Notes: generated by a model not told the origin, from the letters alone. A stretch of 53,778 nucleotides of DNA from Nitrospirota bacterium (GCA_023229435.1 JALNZF010000023.1:1-53778); one strand, 5' to 3'. Counted from the stretch's first letter, positions 16,218-25,547 are shown. Numbers and translations are program-made.

Positions 16218-19199
16218 TCAATTCGGGGCGCTTTCCGCAGCAAGCAGTCGAAATAACAGATCCGGATTGTCCGCTCCAAAAATCTCGGGCTGATACCGGG
16301 ACCAAAGCTTAAGAGACCCTTCCCGATCACCCTGTCTCAGGTGCCCCATCATCCCGGACAATACCACATATTTTAAGGCGTCCGGAGGCAGTCGTTGTCC
16401 GCTCTCCAACATGGTTTGAGCCGCACGCGCCATTCCCGTCGCATCTCGTTTACCCACCGCCTTAAATAACGCGATCCAGTTCCTCTTTTCTGTTGAAAGC
16501 GATCGGGCGCAGGGGGCCGAGTCCAACCTTTTCCAAACCACATCCAATTCGTGCGGCCTCAGATAAGAGGACATGATGATAAATGTATCGAAGAGACTTT
16601 TCATTCCAGCGTCTTCTCCTGACAGGGATCGACAATCATAAAATATCTGTCTAAGCTGGAGAGCCAGTCGCTTTGTGTCCATTGAGACATTTCCATATCG
16701 TGAATCAAATCTTCCCTCTAAAATAAAATCTCTCGCCATCATAGCTTCGTAGGCGGATTTCGTTTCGAAAAAAGAGCCGGACGGCGTAATATCGGTCGCC
16801 CCCCTGTCAGGAGCAGACCCTGTCAACATTTCCAAAGACGGCAGCGGCATATGAGCGATTCTCACGAAATCGCTTGCATTGGTTTGGAAGAACCGGGCGC
16901 GGACCGCATTTTGATCAAGAACAGGGTTATAATCTGAATTTGCGCGTATGGAAAACGATTCCATAAGTTTACGTAAGATTTTTTTATTTCCTACCTTTCG
17001 GATTTCAATATCCTGCATGCCGTTAATATGGATCCTGGCCAGTGCGGCGGCAATATCAGGATATCGTAAGAGCGCCGGGTCAGGGGCGGCTATCTTCCCG
17101 TTGTTCCTTGCGATAAGTATTATATTCTCGCGGTCAGCGGCGTAGATGACAAAGTCGTTAAAATGTGACGAGACCGCCTTTAACACGGACACGACAAGCT
17201 CGTTATCCATCTCATAAAGTTGGAGCCACTGTACAAACGATCCGTTTTCGGTTAAATGACGACTGACAAGACGGTAAAATTCTTCGGAAAAAAGGCCTGA
17301 TACTCCGCTGACCCAGGGGTTTGACGGTTCCGAAAGGATCATGTCGTATTTTATATTGTGGACTGCGAAGAACTTTTTGGCATCATCTATGGATATTTTG
17401 CTTCGCGGATCACTGAATGCCAACTCTACGCGCGGGCGAAAATTTTGTGCGGCTTCCACCATCTTCCCTTCTATTTCAACGGTATCAACCTGCTTGATCC
17501 GGGGGTTGCTCAACAGGGTATGCGTGGTCAGGCCTGAGCCAAAACCGATATTGGCTATGGTCTCGGCTTGCGGGTTCAGCGCCATGGGAATTACCGCGAG
17601 AAGGATCATGGTGTCTTCATCTCGGTGCGCCGCTCCACGAGTATCCATATTGATCGCGGCATCTGACTTTCCGTTTGTACGTATACTGATAGCCCCATTA
17701 TTGAAGCGGGCCACGCTCACCGTTGCTGTTTTTCCGTCCCTATGGTAAAGAAGCCTGCTGTTTTCCTCGGTAAGGAGATCACCTATGCGGTAAACACCTG
17801 ACGCCATTTTATATGCATCCAGTTTCACGAATAAAAGGGTCGCAGCAATTGCAAAGATGCAGAGAGCGGTTACGATGGCGGGTAAACGCTTCGTCGTAGC
17901 GTTTTTCGCACTCCATAAGAGCAGCACGCCAAGCGCAATATCAAGGCCGGCGCCAAAAACGATCAGTCCTTTTAACCCCAGCATCGGCATCCCGACATGG
18001 ATGGCGAAAAAAACTCCAAGAATGGCCCCCACCGTGTTGGCCGCGTAAACCTGCCCGATGCTCCGCTCCCCATGCCCCTGCCTGATTAATTGGTAGGTTA
18101 TGAGCGGCAGGGTCATCCCGGCGCAAAACGTCGTCGGCAGCATGACGGCCAATGCGATGGCATTACTGGACAGGTTGAACAGGGCGTACCCCGTGTTCGT
18201 CCTGCTCAGCGTCTGTACGAGCCATTTCATGACTTCAAAGGTATTTCCGTACAACAAAAGCGTGGAAAGCGCCAGTAGCCCCATGACGACCTGCACATAG
18301 GCAAGAGTGCGTTCAGGCGCAGCAATACCATCTATTCGGCGTTGTATCCATAAACCGCCAAAGGCAAGGCCGAAGATAAAGGCGCTCAGCATAAGTTCAA
18401 ATGCATGGGTGGAACTTCCTAAAACGAGGCTCAGCATCCGTATCCACCCGATCTCGTAAATAAAAGATGCCGTGCCGGTTAGGAACGAAATAAAGAGAAA
18501 TAACAGATACCCGTTGTCCGCCGGACGTTCCTGCCGTATTTTTTTATCAACCTTGACGCTGACCGGTTGTATGATTTGGCTTTTCATCAGCCGCCATACC
18601 GAGAGGGCCACGGCTATATTGATAAGACCGGCCGTTCTTATGGTCCAGGGCAAACCGAGAAAACGAATGAGAATGAAACCGCTGACCAATACGCCGATCG
18701 CAGCCCCGAGACTGTTCGTGAAGTAAAACAACGCAATTGTTCTGCCCGGGTTGTTGGGCGACAATCGAAGGATCCCGGCACTCATCAACGGAAAGGTCAT
18801 GCCGAGCAGTATCGACTGGGGCAGGATCATCAAGGCTGACAGCGTCCAGGTATAGATGCTTGCAAGTGACGCGGAGTTGAAAAGAGGGATGATGCTGGTA
18901 TAGGAGATTTGAACAGCCTGATCGAAGGCGTTGTGAAAAATCATGGCGAAAAGACCGATGGCGCCTTCCACCAGCGCGTAACCGATGAGCAGGTTTTTCC
19001 ATTTGATGGAATATTTGCTGCACATCCACGAACCGAATGCCATCCCGCCCATGAAGATGGCCAATACCAGTGTCTGCGCGTACGCTGCATGCCCCAGGAA
19101 CAGTTTCAGATAATGGGTCCATATCGATTCATAAATGAGCCCTGAAAATCCGGACAGAGTGAATATGAGCAAAAATAGAGCAAGATGTTTTTTATTCAT
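16218..19199 (-). CDS. Fused membrane transporter-like / spermidine synthase-like protein
   Basis: 993 residues. The N-terminal half has at least a dozen hydrophobic helices, beginning LFLLIFTLSGFSGLIYESIW, a signature of the 'fused MFS/spermidine synthase' proteins. Residues of about 545-690 form a SpeE-like Rossmann methyltransferase fold: IANIGFGSGL (nucleotide loop), VDTVEIEGKMVEAA (acidic end of strand 2), and LSEPSNPWVSGVSGLFSEEFY (the active-site gate). In this position true spermidine synthases have a D-x-x-D-P motif; here it reads SEPSNPW, so aminopropyl transfer is uncertain. A helical tail follows. Family function is unsettled. It stands alone between foldback elements and the divergent msrA. 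Confidence 0.88.
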   Translation of the reverse strand: MNKKHLALFLLIFTLSGFSGLIYESIWTHYLKLFLGHAAYAQTLVLAIFMGGMAFGSWMCSKYSIKWKNLLIGYALVEGAIGLFAMIFHNAFDQAVQISYTSIIPLFNSASLASIYTWTLSALMILPQSILLGMTFPLMSAGILRLSPNNPGRTIALFYFTNSLGAAIGVLVSGFILIRFLGLPWTIRTAGLINIAVALSVWRLMKSQIIQPVSVKVDKKIRQERPADNGYLLFLFISFLTGTASFIYEIGWIRMLSLVLGSSTHAFELMLSAFIFGLAFGGLWIQRRIDGIAAPERTLAYVQVVMGLLALSTLLLYGNTFEVMKWLVQTLSRTNTGYALFNLSSNAIALAVMLPTTFCAGMTLPLITYQLIRQGHGERSIGQVYAANTVGAILGVFFAIHVGMPMLGLKGLIVFGAGLDIALGVLLLWSAKNATTKRLPAIVTALCIFAIAATLLFVKLDAYKMASGVYRIGDLLTEENSRLLYHRDGKTATVSVARFNNGAISIRTNGKSDAAINMDTRGAAHRDEDTMILLAVIPMALNPQAETIANIGFGSGLTTHTLLSNPRIKQVDTVEIEGKMVEAAQNFRPRVELAFSDPRSKISIDDAKKFFAVHNIKYDMILSEPSNPWVSGVSGLFSEEFYRLVSRHLTENGSFVQWLQLYEMDNELVVSVLKAVSSHFNDFVIYAADRENIILIARNNGKIAAPDPALLRYPDIAAALARIHINGMQDIEIRKVGNKKILRKLMESFSIRANSDYNPVLDQNAVRARFFQTNASDFVRIAHMPLPSLEMLTGSAPDRGATDITPSGSFFETKSAYEAMMARDFILEGRFDSRYGNVSMDTKRLALQLRQIFYDCRSLSGEDAGMKSLFDTFIIMSSYLRPHELDVVWKRLDSAPCARSLSTEKRNWIALFKAVGKRDATGMARAAQTMLESGQRLPPDALKYVVLSGMMGHLRQGDREGSLKLWSRYQPEIFGADNPDLLFRLLAAESAPN

Positions 19200-19453
19200 G
19201 GATAAACCTTTTTTCGTTGGTTCAGATCATCGGAGGCAATGATACGGTATGAGCATGTTATCACGACCACAAGATGGTTTGTACGATCAGTGTCAACTCC
19301 CGAATTGACGCACAAGTAAAAGCTGATCCGCAAAACATGAATTAATTTATCATACTTATAACATCTTTACAACTATCCTGAAAATAACCAACATCGTATG
19401 ATTTTCTGCCGATATCCGGTTGACATGTCCGGGAGCTTGTAAATAAATGTTCG

Positions 19454-19482
19454 TTGACAACACGGCAAGAGAGTCATACACT
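19454..19482 (+). promoter_or_regulatory. Sigma-70-type promoter of msrA
   Basis: TTGACA (19454-19459), 17 bases, TACACT (19477-19482). Transcription from about 19489 gives a leader of only about 16 bases, just enough for the GGAGGAGG ribosome site before ATG 19505. The rest of the 19200-19453 stretch between the divergent genes shows no other feature I can name. Confidence 0.65.
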
Positions 19483-19504
19483 GATTATCGTGGGAGGAGG
19501 TGCC

Positions 19505-20113
19505 ATGAAAATGCTTATTCAATCGATAATGGGACTGTCAGTCATGCTTATCGCGAGCGCCGCGGTCATGGCTGCAACGAGCCTTGAGAAGGCAACCTTC
19601 GCGGGCGGCTGCTTCTGGTGTATGGAGCACCCTTTCGACGAAATACCCGGCGTGGTCTCGGTCACCCCGGGCTACACCGGGGGACATAAAAAGTCGCCCA
19701 CCTATGAAGAGGTCTCGGCCGGAGGGACGGGGCACGCGGAGTCTGTTCAGATCGTCTATGACCCTGCGCAAGTGACCTACGAAAAGCTTCTGAACGTCTT
19801 TTGGCACAACATTGATCCGATCGTCAAGGACCGGCAGTTCTGTGATACCGGTCATCAGTATCGCAGCGCCATCTTTTATCATACTGAAGAACAGCACCGG
19901 CTGGCACTGCAGTCGAAGGCCCTTCTGGAGAAGAGCAAGACCTTCAAAGAACCTGTCGTAACCGAGATCGCGCAAGCCACGGAGTTCACCCCTGCCGAGG
20001 AGTACCACCAGCACTATTACAAGAAGAACCCGATCCGTTACAAATTCTATCGCACCTCGTGCGGTCGGGACAAGCGGCTCAAGGAGCTGTGGGGCGATGC
20101 GGCAGGACATTGA
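19505..20113 (+). CDS. msrA: Peptide-methionine (S)-S-oxide reductase, exported
   Basis: 202 residues. Reduces the S-epimer of methionine sulfoxide in oxidised proteins. The active-site motif GGCFWCMEHPF holds the nucleophilic cysteine at about residue 37, and GYTGG, GTGHAE and the QYRSAI segments complete the MsrA core. A 24-residue signal peptide (LIQSIMGLSVMLIASAAVMA) puts the enzyme in the periplasm. A late CGRDK cysteine may act in resolving the disulfide. The ATG at 19505 follows GGAGGAGG and fits the promoter at 19454-19482, so the longer frame from 19454 is not used. A single gene without a fused MsrB. Confidence 0.95.
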   Translation: MKMLIQSIMGLSVMLIASAAVMAATSLEKATFAGGCFWCMEHPFDEIPGVVSVTPGYTGGHKKSPTYEEVSAGGTGHAESVQIVYDPAQVTYEKLLNVFWHNIDPIVKDRQFCDTGHQYRSAIFYHTEEQHRLALQSKALLEKSKTFKEPVVTEIAQATEFTPAEEYHQHYYKKNPIRYKFYRTSCGRDKRLKELWGDAAGH

Positions 20114-20272
20114 AAGGGAGAATGAGAGCCGGGTTTGATTGGATGCCATTGGAATGGGCTTCTGGGACACGGGATGTCCCCCGAGTTTTCGTCCGGAGAT
20201 CACAATAAAATAGCCGCGCTAGAGTGCATCGGCTATTACTCCTGCTGCTGAAAGGGGCTTGGCGGGTCTTAC

Positions 20273-20403
20273 CAGGGTGTTGAAAAAGTCATTAGCGTGG
20301 TTCGACAAGCTCACCACGAACGGATAAAGAACAACAAATTCAATGCCCATTCCGTTCACCCTGAGCCCGTCGAAGGGTAAATGGAACGTTTTTCAACAGC
20401 CTG
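20273..20403. repeat. MITE-like foldback element, copy 2 (131 bp)
   Basis: Ends CAGGGTGTTGAAAAA (20273-20287) and TTTTTCAACAGCCTG (20389-20403) are inverted repeats and match the ends of the 15941-16085 element. Internal GGTTCGACAAGCTCACCACG and CGTCGAAGGGTAAA stretches match it in reverse orientation. It sits in the 356-base gap between msrA and the convergent gene ending at 20470. The rest of that gap shows nothing recognisable. Confidence 0.8.
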
Positions 20404-20469
20404 TTGCGACTTGACCTATACCATTCACTCTTCAAGAGCAGAACCTATATTCGCTACGATATTTCCCTT

Positions 20470-21072
20470 TCAGATCTTGCCAGGGGGGGCTCCTTTCGTC
20501 TTTTCCTCTTCTGCTTTTTCACAATCGTTCTGTTTCGTTGATAAAAACACATCGCAAATGGATACTTTGGCAAACTGAAAATCCTTGCCCTGTATAGCTG
20601 TCAGGCTGACTTGAGCCGTGCCGAGAGACCACCGATAGAAGCCCTGCCCCCCGATCGTCTCCTGCTGATATGTTTTCCCATATTTGTTTTTTAACATATC
20701 CAGGAAATAGGACACATCGGCTGCAAGAAGCTTCGGATCCGATATTCTGTTAGGACCTTCCATCTCACACTTGAAAAATAAATCATTTCTATCGAACAAT
20801 AATATGACATCAGCCATGAATGAAGACTTTCTCTTTGGATCGTAGCCCTCTATCAGGATGGTGCGCGCTTTTTTGATGCTATCGGTCTTTGTTATTACAT
20901 CATATAAGGCGAATTGAGTTTGAATATATGCATCGGCTTTATCAAATGGCGTCCCCAATAAAATTGATTCAAAGCCATATATCCCCGTGTCTTTCTGCTT
21001 ATCCGCAGCCTCAGCAATCAAAACCGTGGTCATACAAAGCAGAAAACTTAAGATAAATGAGATTCTTCTCAT
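20470..21072 (-). CDS. Exported protein of unknown function
   Basis: 200 residues from the ATG at 21072, behind GGAGGGG. A signal peptide (ISFILSFLLCMTTVLIAEA) is visible. The mature part starts GIYGFESILLGTPFDKADAY, a pattern seen in small periplasmic proteins that measure ligand or assembly state, but I cannot assign a family. The tail is Lys/Glu-rich (CEKAEEEKTKG) and carries two cysteines near residues 174 and 185. It lies downstream of the ferredoxin gene, from which a strong terminator at 21120-21158 separates it, so it needs its own promoter or read-through. Confidence 0.75.
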   Translation of the reverse strand: MRRISFILSFLLCMTTVLIAEAADKQKDTGIYGFESILLGTPFDKADAYIQTQFALYDVITKTDSIKKARTILIEGYDPKRKSSFMADVILLFDRNDLFFKCEMEGPNRISDPKLLAADVSYFLDMLKNKYGKTYQQETIGGQGFYRWSLGTAQVSLTAIQGKDFQFAKVSICDVFLSTKQNDCEKAEEEKTKGAPPGKI

Positions 21073-21119
21073 GTCCCCTCCAAAAAAGGCATCCCGGGCG
21101 TGTTCTCCCCGCCGGACGC

Positions 21120-21158
21120 AAAAAAAAAATAAGGGGACCGGTACTAACGGGTCCCCTT
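21120..21158 (-). terminator. Intrinsic terminator after the first ferredoxin gene
   Basis: On the minus strand AAGGGGACC pairs with GGTCCCCTT around a ten-base loop (21158-21131) and is followed by ATTTTTTTTT (21130-21121). Confidence 0.9.
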
Positions 21159-21182
21159 TTACAGGTGACGTTGCCGATCTTT

Positions 21183-21368
21183 TTATATCTCCGTGACGGT
21201 AATTGCCTGCTGCGGGCAGTTCTCGACGCAGGTCAGGCAGTTGATGCACTCGGACATGTTCTCCGGCTCGGACTTTTCGTCTACGAGCTTGAACACCCCC
21301 TGGGGGCATACGTTCACGCAGACGCCGTCGCCGTCGCACTTTGCCTTGTCCACTGTTACCATATACAT
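21183..21368 (-). CDS. Two-cluster ferredoxin with Asp in place of one cluster ligand
   Basis: 61 residues. The second cluster motif is complete (CINCLTCVENCP). The first reads C11-DGDGV-C17-VNV-C21-P, with aspartate 14 where a cysteine is usual, as in ferredoxins that carry a [3Fe-4S] or Asp-ligated [4Fe-4S] cluster. It is a small cytoplasmic electron carrier. It lies after dsrP but beyond that gene's terminator, with its own terminator downstream, so it is transcribed alone. A near-identical paralogue lies at 28537-28722. In this setting it may deliver electrons to or from sulfite reduction, which is an inference. Confidence 0.9.
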   Translation of the reverse strand: MYMVTVDKAKCDGDGVCVNVCPQGVFKLVDEKSEPENMSECINCLTCVENCPQQAITVTEI

Positions 21369-21456
21369 GAGTCTGGCTTCCTCCTTCGATAAAATATGAA
21401 TCCATCCAGCGAAGCGGTATATTACCCACTCCGATGTTTAAAATCAAGTGAGAAAT

Positions 21457-21490
21457 AAAAAAGGGCCCACCCGTGCGGCGTGGACCCCTG
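21457..21490 (-). terminator. Terminator of the dsrMKJOP operon
   Basis: On the minus strand GGGTCCAC pairs (one G-U) with GTGGGCCC and is followed by TTTTTT, 20-30 bases after the dsrP stop. Confidence 0.8.
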
Positions 21491-21511
21491 ATAGGCAACG
21501 GTCGGTTTTTC

Positions 21512-22684
21512 TTAATGCTCCAGCTCGATCCCCGCTGTTTCTTCCCTGACCGTGATCGCGATCTTGTAGAGCAGGGTCAGTACCAGGAACCCGATCGCCC
21601 AGATGCCGATAGTGATCATGGTCTCCGGCATGGTGGGCCAGTAGGGATGCACTTCTTCAAAGGGGTTCGGCACGAAACCGCCGATGATCAAGCCGAAGCC
21701 TTTGTCGATCCATAAGGAGGCGAAGAGCATGATACACGCAAGCGCCAAAGTTCCCTCGTTCTTCCGTATCGCCGGGACCCAGAGCATGACCAGCGAGATC
21801 GCCGCAAAGATCGTTGAGGTCCACATGAGCGGCACAAGTTCGCTGTGGCCTTCAAGCCCGGTATACAGATACAGGAAGGATTGTGCATGGCCCGGGATGC
21901 CGCTGTAGAAAGCAGTGAAGAACTCCAGTCCCAGGAAAAAGACGTTCGCGAACATGGCATAGGCAACGATCTTGCCCACTGCCTGGATGGCCTCCTTGCC
22001 TGCGTCGAACTTGCTGATCTTCCGCACGATCAACGCAAGGATGATCAGGAGCGCCGGACCGCCGGCAAAAGCCGAGGCCAGGAACCGCGCGGCCAGGATG
22101 GCACTGAGCCAGAAATGGCGTCCCGGGATACCGGCATAAAGGAATGCCGTGACCGTGTGGATGCTGATCGCCCAGGGGATCGAGAGATAGATGAACGGTT
22201 TTATCCACTTGGGCGGGGCAATGCCCTTCCGGTCGGATCCGAGGGTCACCCAGCCGACGAGGAGATTCAGGAACAGGTAACCGTTCAGCACGACCGTGTC
22301 CCAGAACACCATGGCGCTTGGTGTGGGGTGCAGGAATATGTTCATGACCCTCATGGGCTGCCCCATGTCCGACAGGATGAACAGCATGCACATGACCACT
22401 GCCGAAATGGCAAGAAACTCACCGAGGATCACGATTTTCCCGAACGTCTTATAATCGTGCAGATAATACGGAATAACGAGCATCACGGCCGAGGCCGCGA
22501 CGCCGACCAGGAATGTGAACTGGCCGATATACAGGCCCCAGGTCACGTCCCGATGCATGCCGGTGAGTCCCAATCCGTATGAGTACTGCTTGAGATAGGT
22601 GAACACCCCTATCGCAGCCAGGACACCGAGAAACATGATCCATGCCCAGTATTTTTTACTTCCCACTAATGCCTTCTCAAGCAT
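21512..22684 (-). CDS. dsrP: DsrP, quinone-interacting membrane subunit of DsrMKJOP
   Basis: 390 residues of the NrfD/PsrC family with about ten membrane helices. Conserved family features are visible in the first third: GMHRDVTWGLYIGQF, and DMGQPMRVMNIFLHPTPSAM after helix 3. It binds menaquinone/menaquinol and exchanges electrons with the periplasmic DsrO and DsrJ. The start at 22684 overlaps the end of dsrO by eight bases, so translation is coupled. It is the last gene of the dsrMKJOP unit, followed by a terminator. Confidence 0.95.
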   Translation of the reverse strand: MLEKALVGSKKYWAWIMFLGVLAAIGVFTYLKQYSYGLGLTGMHRDVTWGLYIGQFTFLVGVAASAVMLVIPYYLHDYKTFGKIVILGEFLAISAVVMCMLFILSDMGQPMRVMNIFLHPTPSAMVFWDTVVLNGYLFLNLLVGWVTLGSDRKGIAPPKWIKPFIYLSIPWAISIHTVTAFLYAGIPGRHFWLSAILAARFLASAFAGGPALLIILALIVRKISKFDAGKEAIQAVGKIVAYAMFANVFFLGLEFFTAFYSGIPGHAQSFLYLYTGLEGHSELVPLMWTSTIFAAISLVMLWVPAIRKNEGTLALACIMLFASLWIDKGFGLIIGGFVPNPFEEVHPYWPTMPETMITIGIWAIGFLVLTLLYKIAITVREETAGIELEH

Positions 22685-23501
22685 GGTCGCTCCCTCCTAC
22701 GATGTAATAAATGCCCGGGCCGGTACCCAGGTCGGATTTGCGCCTGATCGTGTACTGGTTCGTCACGATCTTCCGGACCTCGGAATTGGGGTCTTCCAGA
22801 TCGCCGAAGAGCAGGCCGCCTTTGGGCGCGGCTTCGACACACGCCGGCAGTTTCCCCACCGCAAGCCTCTCGGTACAGAAGGTGCATTTTTCCACCACGC
22901 CTTTTGACCGCGTCGGGTATTCCTTGTTCTCGGATTTGATGGCAGGCCGGGGGTCGCGCCAGTTGAAGCTCCGTGACCCGTAGGGGCACGCGGCCATGCA
23001 GAAGCGGCATCCGATGCAGCGGTGCTCGTCCTGCATCGTGATCCCGTTCGGAAGTTTGAATGTTGCCTTGGTGGGACAGACCCGGACACAGGGCGGATTA
23101 TCACAATGGTTGCATGCGACGAGGAACGGCATTTCCTTCATGTGCTCGCTCATGTACTTGTTGTCCTGACCCGGGAATGTGCGTTCGTAGGGCGCTGTCC
23201 AGATCCACTTGACCTCGAACTTCTTGTCGACGCTGCCGTCTGCGTTCCGGAAATCGGGAACGTTGTGCGTCAGGTGGCAGGCATCGATGACCTTTTTGAA
23301 ATCTTCCTCGGTCTTGAACTTGCTCATGTCCACGACCATGGCCCAGCGCTTCGCAAGCAACGCTTCCTTGTTCTTGTCCACCTGCGATGGATCCATACCT
23401 GTCAGCAGCGATGGCCCTTTGGCTGAGACGACGGACGCGCCGAGACCCAGAACGGAGGAGATACCGGCTATTTTAAGGAATTTTCTCCTGTCCATGCTCA
23501 T
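22677..23501 (-). CDS. dsrO: DsrO, periplasmic iron-sulfur subunit with Tat signal
   Basis: 274 residues from the ATG at 23501 (GGAGGAG upstream, ATGA overlap with dsrJ). A twin-arginine signal, DRRKFLKIAG, directs export in folded form. Ferredoxin-like cluster motifs follow: CNHCDNPPCVRVCP, CIGCRFCMAACPYG and CTFCTERL with a later CVEAAP. The family carries several [4Fe-4S] clusters and passes electrons between the DsrJ haems and DsrP. An in-frame extension up to 23789 overlaps dsrJ and has no cluster or signal sequence, so I reject it. Confidence 0.95.
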   Translation of the reverse strand: MSMDRRKFLKIAGISSVLGLGASVVSAKGPSLLTGMDPSQVDKNKEALLAKRWAMVVDMSKFKTEEDFKKVIDACHLTHNVPDFRNADGSVDKKFEVKWIWTAPYERTFPGQDNKYMSEHMKEMPFLVACNHCDNPPCVRVCPTKATFKLPNGITMQDEHRCIGCRFCMAACPYGSRSFNWRDPRPAIKSENKEYPTRSKGVVEKCTFCTERLAVGKLPACVEAAPKGGLLFGDLEDPNSEVRKIVTNQYTIRRKSDLGTGPGIYYIVGGSDHA

Positions 23502-23926
23502 GATTTGTTCTCCTCCTTCTCCTTCGGCTGAATATGGCAATCCCAGCAATACGGGGTCACCGACATGTAGGTGTGGCATTCGTCGCAAAACTTCTTCTTG
23601 TTGGAGTGACAGTTCATACAGCCGTTCTGCAGGCTTATGTTGAACCGTTTGTGGTTTGCATTGCTGATATAACCCCGGTTGTCTTCCCGCACTACGGTGT
23701 CCCGCCAGTTGTTCAAGAGCTGCATGTGTTCGGCCCGCATGAACTCTTTGGACTCCACACACTCCTTCTTGCCGTACTGTTTCTCCCATTCCTGGATCGC
23801 GGGAGTATCCACCTTCGGGTCGGGCTTGGCATTCACCTTCCCGATATTGTTGTAGAACGGGAATGCCGCGAATGCCGCGAACACCAGGATCCCGATGATT
23901 ATTTTGCCGCCGTCATAGAGTTTCAT
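23498..23926 (-). CDS. dsrJ: DsrJ, triheme cytochrome c
   Basis: 142 residues with an uncleaved N-terminal anchor helix (about 8-24). Three haem-binding motifs are visible: CMNCH (103-107), CDECH (114-118) and CWDCH (127-131). A conserved cysteine, C56 in KKECVESKEFMRAEH, matches the residue that in this family serves as an unusual haem ligand. It is the periplasmic cytochrome of the DsrMKJOP complex. The start codon overlaps the dsrK stop as TAATG, and its own stop overlaps the dsrO start, so the three genes are tightly coupled. Confidence 0.95.
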   Translation of the reverse strand: MKLYDGGKIIIGILVFAAFAAFPFYNNIGKVNAKPDPKVDTPAIQEWEKQYGKKECVESKEFMRAEHMQLLNNWRDTVVREDNRGYISNANHKRFNISLQNGCMNCHSNKKKFCDECHTYMSVTPYCWDCHIQPKEKEENKS

Positions 23927-25545
23927 TAGGCTTGGTCCTCCTTCGCTTCGACTCCCGGAAGAGGTTCACCGCGCAGGTTGGTCGTTCTCTCCTTCTCGCC
24001 CTTCATGATCATGGCATTTGCCACGAGCTCATGGAGACCGCAGACACCCACGCCGGGCACCCAGTAATCCATGAGCGGGGGAAGCGTTGCGCGGTCGATG
24101 GCACAGATGTTTGCCAGCATGTTCACCCCGTAGTGCTCATGGACGAACTTGACGGCATTCGCGCGGGGGAAGCCGCCCTTCATGCGAAGGTCCATGTCCT
24201 CCGAGGCGTTCAGGCCGGATCCGCTTCCGCAGCAGAAGGTCTTCTCACGGATCGTGTCCTCCGGCATTTCGACGAAGTTGTTGACCACGTTCCTGAGAAC
24301 ATACCGGGGTTCCTCAAGAATGCCCATGCCGCGCGCCGTGTTACAGGAGTCGTGCCACGTCACCTTGAGATTGTCGTTCCTCTTCGGGTCGAGCTTGAGC
24401 TTGTTGTTCTTGATCAGGTCGGCGGTAAATTCCGCGATGTGGATCATCTTCGTTGATCGCGCGTTCTCGAATACCGTGCCGGTGATCGGCGACTTCGGGA
24501 CCTCGAGGAAATCCGCGGGTCCGTTCCAGGTGTCCATATACTGGTTCAGGACGCGCCACATATGGCCGCATTCCCCGCCGATGACGTACTTCACGCCAAG
24601 CCGCTTCGCTTCGGCATAGATCTTGGAGTTGAGCCGCTTTGCCAGTTCGTTCGAGGTGAAGTACCCGAAGTTCCCGCCTTCCGAGGCATAGGTGCTCCAG
24701 GTGTAGTCGAGCCCCAGTTCTTCGAACAGCATGAGGTAGCCCATGGCCGTGTACGTGCCCGGATCGGCAAAGAGATCGCCCGAAGGCGTTACAAACAGGA
24801 TTTCCGCGCCTTTTCGGTTGAACGAGGGTTTGATCTTCTTGCCCGTGATGGTCTCGATGTCGTCGAGCATGTACTCGAGGTTGCTCACGATCGTATGGGG
24901 CTCGAGACCAAGGTGGTTGCCCTTCATGTAGCAGTTCGCGGCCGGACCGGCGACCCATTCAATGTTCAGGCCGAGCAGGTTCAGCAGTTCGCGCCCGATG
25001 ATGGTGATCTCAGCCTGGTCGATGCCGTAGGGGCAGAAGACCGAACAGCGGCGGCACTCGGTGCACTGAAAGAAGTAGTACCACCACTCCTTCAGCACAT
25101 CGACGGTAAGCTCGCGCGCGCCGGCCATCTTGCCGAAGATCTTTCCTGCCAGGGTGAATTCTTTTCTATAAACCGAGCGAATGAGCTCGGCCCTGAGCAC
25201 CGGCATGTTCTTGGGGTCGCCGGTGCCGATGAAGAAATGGCATTTGTCCGCGCAGGCGCCGCAGCGCACGCAGATGTCCATGAAGAGCCGGAACGACCGG
25301 TATTTTTCAAGCCGGTCCGCGATCCCCTCGAGGATGATCTGCTTCCAGTTCTCGGGAAGCTTCCAGTCCTCGTCCATGGGTCTCCAGTCCCGCGGGTTCG
25401 GAAAGCTGAGGGTCTGGAGGCTTTTCGGCTTCGATCCGTGACAGAACATCCCTTCTTTTAACACGACGGGCGTGTCCATCCACCCCGTCTTCGGCGGCGC
25501 GTAATCTATCTTCGACAGTTCTTCTGGCGTCGGAAGTTTTGCCAT
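23926..25545 (-). CDS. dsrK: DsrK, catalytic iron-sulfur subunit (HdrD-like)
   Basis: 539 residues. Two ferredoxin motifs: CVRCGACADKCHFF near residue 91 and CTECRRCSVFCPYG near residue 160. The C-terminal half has the CCG-type motif FCCGSGSG, which holds the non-cubane catalytic cluster in heterodisulfide-reductase-like proteins. DsrK is the cytoplasmic subunit thought to reduce the DsrC trisulfide. It follows dsrM by two bases. The N-terminal segment DYAPPKTGWMDTP is typical of DsrK. Confidence 0.95.
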   Translation of the reverse strand: MAKLPTPEELSKIDYAPPKTGWMDTPVVLKEGMFCHGSKPKSLQTLSFPNPRDWRPMDEDWKLPENWKQIILEGIADRLEKYRSFRLFMDICVRCGACADKCHFFIGTGDPKNMPVLRAELIRSVYRKEFTLAGKIFGKMAGARELTVDVLKEWWYYFFQCTECRRCSVFCPYGIDQAEITIIGRELLNLLGLNIEWVAGPAANCYMKGNHLGLEPHTIVSNLEYMLDDIETITGKKIKPSFNRKGAEILFVTPSGDLFADPGTYTAMGYLMLFEELGLDYTWSTYASEGGNFGYFTSNELAKRLNSKIYAEAKRLGVKYVIGGECGHMWRVLNQYMDTWNGPADFLEVPKSPITGTVFENARSTKMIHIAEFTADLIKNNKLKLDPKRNDNLKVTWHDSCNTARGMGILEEPRYVLRNVVNNFVEMPEDTIREKTFCCGSGSGLNASEDMDLRMKGGFPRANAVKFVHEHYGVNMLANICAIDRATLPPLMDYWVPGVGVCGLHELVANAMIMKGEKERTTNLRGEPLPGVEAKEDQA

Positions 25546-25547
25546 GA

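Noticed and set aside
20470..21498. A single 342-residue protein covering the exported protein and the region of the ferredoxin gene
   Set aside because: The N-terminal part is an out-of-frame reading of the ferredoxin gene and crosses a terminator; the real start with signal peptide and ribosome site is at 21072.
22677..23789. N-terminal extension of dsrO to 370 residues
   Set aside because: The extra 96 codons overlap dsrJ in another frame and lack any domain; the Tat signal starts at 23501 with a good ribosome site.
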